A stretch of DNA of 64,000 nucleotides, from positions 11,434,734 to 11,498,733 of the forward strand of contig NC_089738.1 of NCBI RefSeq assembly GCF_035083965.1, written 5' to 3'. A program made the translations under genes and the position numbers. Source of the stretch: Branchiostoma lanceolatum (Eukaryota; Chordata; Leptocardii; Amphioxiformes; Branchiostomatidae). Every line of letters starts with the position of its first letter. Within the stretch, counting starts at the first letter, position 1. Shown piece after piece: positions 62,501 to 64,000 of the stretch. The notes under the pieces were generated by a model. The model had not been told where the DNA came from. It made no database searches and saw only the letters and a list, made by a program, of their open reading frames with translations.

Positions 62501-64000
62501 ACCGCGCGCTAACAACATTACCGCATCTAATACCCTTTATTACCTCCACATCGTAATAAGTCTGGGGACTAACATGTTACAGGTAAAGAGCAACAGACAA
62601 AATTCCTCGGGGAGAATTCCTAAATGTCATTTGTTGGGCAATAGATTTAGGGAGGGAGCCGTGAATGTCTGGTGTTCTGAATGAATTAGCAGCTTGGGGA
62701 AAATCAGGTGATGACCGGATCAACAAGGCGTAACAAAGTTGCGTGTGACGCTGTCACCAGGTAATCTGGGTTACGTCCGTGATGTCACTATAAAGACCCT
62801 TCAAGAATTTTTCCCAATGTTTACCCACCAACCACCCAACCGCGGGAAGAATTCCCTGCCCTCCGCCCTAGGAATATTTATTCCGTGCTGACAGGTGTGA
62901 TGTGTTGTGTTAGGATGTTTATTTCTCAAAGACTGGCAGTTCGGAAGGACGGTTATGAGATCCCCTGTGCGTCTTCAGCCTTGGAAATCCGGCTGGATCG
63001 GGCGGCGTGCTCCACTCAGGCGAAATCCTAGCCGTAACCGGACCCTGCGTATAAACAGGGGGCTGAATTCCTTCCTCTCCATTACCCCCGTCCAGAAAGA
63101 GGTCCCCTGAACTGCGTCTTTACCAAACAATGGGCACTAGAAACATCCTTTGATACACCCTGCTTCTGAGGCACCGATGCTAACCCTTTTACACAAAGGC
63201 GGGAACTATCGCTTACCCACAGGACAAGTTGGCGGAACACGGCCCCTCAAAAAAACAGGTCACACTTTGCCAAGTCCTAATGGACTTTGGGGGCAAAATT
63301 TCTAAACTCCCGGGAACAAGGGACCACTTATCTTTTGTACGCCATTTAAGAATGGAACAAACACTTGACACGAATGCTGACGTCATCTTTTTTTTGGTAA
63401 ACTCACACGGTATAACTTACACACCGTGGTATAACATTAGCTACAATTAAAGCTATTTTTACTTCATGAAACACAAAAGGTATTTTCATGTTGTGATTGT
63501 GACAGAAAAAACTAACCATCCAGAAGAATCAAAATTTACACAACATTTCACATGACCTTTCACAAACATCGTTGCAATAACTAAATTCAAACCTTCCACC
63601 ATATTTTCTTAAAAGGGTGTCTAACAATTTCTTTTATCTGCCGAAAAACATGCAAATCCCACCAGGCACAGTGGAGGAAAAAAAAGCACACAAAAGACCT
63701 GAGAGGCACCGATCATTACCGAAAGAATCTTGAGCACCGTTCATTTGCGATGAGGTGCATTTCCGCACAGTTGCCTTGGCTCCCTTTTATAACAACCAAG
63801 GGGATCGCTAAAGGGATCACAGAAGTGGAAGTAATGCCACATTCCCACCATTCCTCCTCCTAATGTCGCTCTTCCAAGCTTGGAAAACCTCCACATTTTT
63901 CACATTTCCTAGGAGCAGTAGCACTTTACGTTCAAGGGAACAAAATCCACCTGCTTTTGGCTTTGATGACTTCCTTTTTTTCCTCCCTCAGACAGACTGG
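41332..64000 (-). CDS. Glypican, GPC4/GPC6 (dally-like) type, 5' end outside the window
   Basis: Six exons on the minus strand: 61264-60873, 58467-58302, 55211-55081, 46132-45819, 43436-43261, 41525-41332. They join in frame to about 470 residues. Glypicans are GPI-anchored heparan sulfate proteoglycans that tune Wnt, Hedgehog, FGF and BMP signalling at the cell surface. Family hallmarks: [76 protein letters not shown] and LKNAYNG. Ten of the fourteen conserved cysteines are visible. The last exon has [12 protein letters not shown], the heparan sulfate attachment cluster, and a hydrophobic GPI signal. The signal peptide and first cysteines lie upstream of 64000. The introns span 1.7 to 9 kb. 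Similarity is to the GPC1/2/4/6 branch, best GPC6/GPC4. Confidence 0.95.
41545..41860. repeat. Tandem duplication of about 150 bp in the last glypican intron
   Basis: 41545-41700 and 41701-41860 share 'ggttaa..tttcaatctaaa', 'gatgacccatcattaagg' and 'cacctagaggtctg' in order. Confidence 0.85.
42840..43221. mobile_element. Foldback element with arms of about 170 bp
   Basis: GGCTGTCTCCAGGACC at the left end and GGTCCTGGAGACAGCC at the right end are exact complements. The arms 42840-43012 and 43052-43221 also share 'cggaaatttgcttgttgg', 'cttaaaatgaca' and 'ggctcccaaacaatg' in inverted order, with indels. The loop is about 40 bases. The right end lies only 40 bases from a glypican exon donor. 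A relative lies at 158-300. Confidence 0.8.
43261..43436 (-). CDS. Glypican exon (C-terminal lobe)
   Basis: (R)[20 protein letters not shown], then [19 protein letters not shown] and [15 protein letters not shown]. It matches the GPC6 segment [20 protein letters not shown]. Enters in phase 2, leaves in phase 1. Confidence 0.94.
43437..45818. other. Glypican intron with diverged repeats
   Basis: Between 43450 and 43760 the words 'tgtaacaccttgatgct', 'ctttgtgtggtcagtact' and 'aggctagagaatct' recur three or four times in degenerate tandem form. The rest holds only short open frames and no exon-like conservation that I can see. Confidence 0.5.
45819..46132 (-). CDS. Glypican exon (hinge and C-lobe)
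   Basis: [18 protein letters not shown], then [39 protein letters not shown] and NCWNGQFKG. It carries three conserved cysteines. The variable hinge before ERPTTAAG is where vertebrate relatives have a furin site (RxxR); no RxxR occurs in it here. Confidence 0.94.
46235..46365 (+). repeat. Two-copy tandem repeat of about 76 bp
   Basis: 'atggatgacatcatc..aaga', then 'aaaaatgggggaggggg' and 'gcggcctacatcaa', occurs twice. Confidence 0.85.
50282..50586 (+). repeat. Two-copy tandem repeat of about 150 bp
   Basis: Both copies begin 'aataatgttttg.aatgacta' and end 'aaaagc.tttcaaaaccag.atcg'. The second copy lacks a short internal segment. Confidence 0.88.
52070..52325 (+). repeat. Two-copy tandem repeat of about 128 bp
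   Basis: 'agtaatctaaatca', 'aattgtgatgttttcca', 'taaccatggaatc.gaaaac' and 'agtagaaca' recur in order. Confidence 0.88.
55081..55211 (-). CDS. Glypican exon ([11 protein letters not shown] segment)
   Basis: (D)[18 protein letters not shown], then [19 protein letters not shown] and ITVSSK. This is the most conserved stretch of the family. Enters in phase 1, leaves in phase 0. Confidence 0.95.
55212..58301. other. Glypican intron with a 36-bp hairpin
   Basis: Apart from the perfect hairpin at 56128-56215, no gene is visible. Near 58065-58085 'gggttagtccactggtag' resembles a tRNA A box and may be a SINE relic. Confidence 0.45.
56128..56215. mobile_element. Perfect 36-bp inverted repeat with a 16-base loop
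   Basis: 56128-56163 (starting GCCAAAAATAATTACTC) and 56180-56215 are exact reverse complements over 36 bp. The loop is 56164-56179. It is either a very young palindromic MITE or a hairpin-RNA source in the glypican intron. No direct repeat at the flanks is convincing. Confidence 0.9.
58302..58467 (-). CDS. Glypican exon (cysteine cluster)
   Basis: It encodes six of the conserved cysteines: [20 protein letters not shown], then [20 protein letters not shown] and EWNNYI. It is nearly the GPC4/GPC6 sequence. Enters in phase 0, leaves in phase 1. Confidence 0.95.
58468..60872. other. Glypican intron
   Basis: I see no repeat structure or exon in this 2.4-kb interval beyond AT-rich single-copy sequence. 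Confidence 0.45.
60873..61264 (-). CDS. Glypican exon (N-lobe helices)
   Basis: It begins [20 protein letters not shown] and runs through [48 protein letters not shown] and [20 protein letters not shown]. It matches the GPC4/GPC6 exon of the same size. The acceptor is TTTTCCAG at 61265; it enters in phase 1. Confidence 0.95.
61265..64000. other. Glypican intron, continues past the window
   Basis: No exon is seen. The preceding glypican exon (Cys-rich N-terminus and signal peptide) is not in the remaining 2.7 kb on this strand. Confidence 0.5.

Overview
The window is metazoan nuclear DNA: interrupted genes with GT-AG introns, AT-rich non-coding sequence, simple repeats and many small foldback elements. 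A glypican of the GPC4/GPC6 type, Mediator subunit 11 and an eIF4A relative indicate an animal. The compact intergenic spaces and a dispersed foldback whose ends read TACTGTAAATG (35.67-35.84 kb, related sequence at 37.2 kb) suggest an invertebrate deuterostome, most probably a cephalochordate such as Branchiostoma. The species call is inference.

Layout. At 358-451 (+) is the last exon of a WD40-repeat gene. It converges on an intronless 9.6-kb reading frame on the minus strand (3539-13174, 3211 residues). That frame encodes a low-complexity, proline-rich scaffold-like protein with several internal repeat families and two tandem Cys/His modules. From 13.8 to 20.5 kb two paralogous units of 3-3.6 kb lie in tandem. 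Each ends in a CRE/E-box block facing the minus strand and a probable non-coding first exon. Three more such modules lie at 30.1-32.1 kb. Between the two groups, at 21984-27831 (+), is a nine-exon gene for a 402-residue eIF4A homologue. Every intron keeps frame, but nearly all ATP-binding and hydrolysis motifs are destroyed, so it looks like a conserved pseudo-helicase.

From 32.3 to 33.5 kb there is a large inverted repeat. MED11 is complete on the minus strand (35491-36857, three exons, 120 residues). From 41332 to beyond 64000 runs a glypican gene on the minus strand. Six exons are present, from inside the N-terminal helical domain to the heparan-sulfate attachment site and GPI signal. The exons carrying the signal peptide lie outside the window. 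Its introns, up to 9 kb, hold tandem duplications and hairpin elements, including a perfect 36-bp stem.

The genes do not form a pathway. WD40 and glypican/MED11 are ordinary housekeeping or signalling genes. The parts worth a second look are the dead eIF4A paralogue, the giant repeat protein with its paired metal-binding-like modules, and the set of five CRE-headed first exons with near-constant CRE-to-splice-donor spacing.
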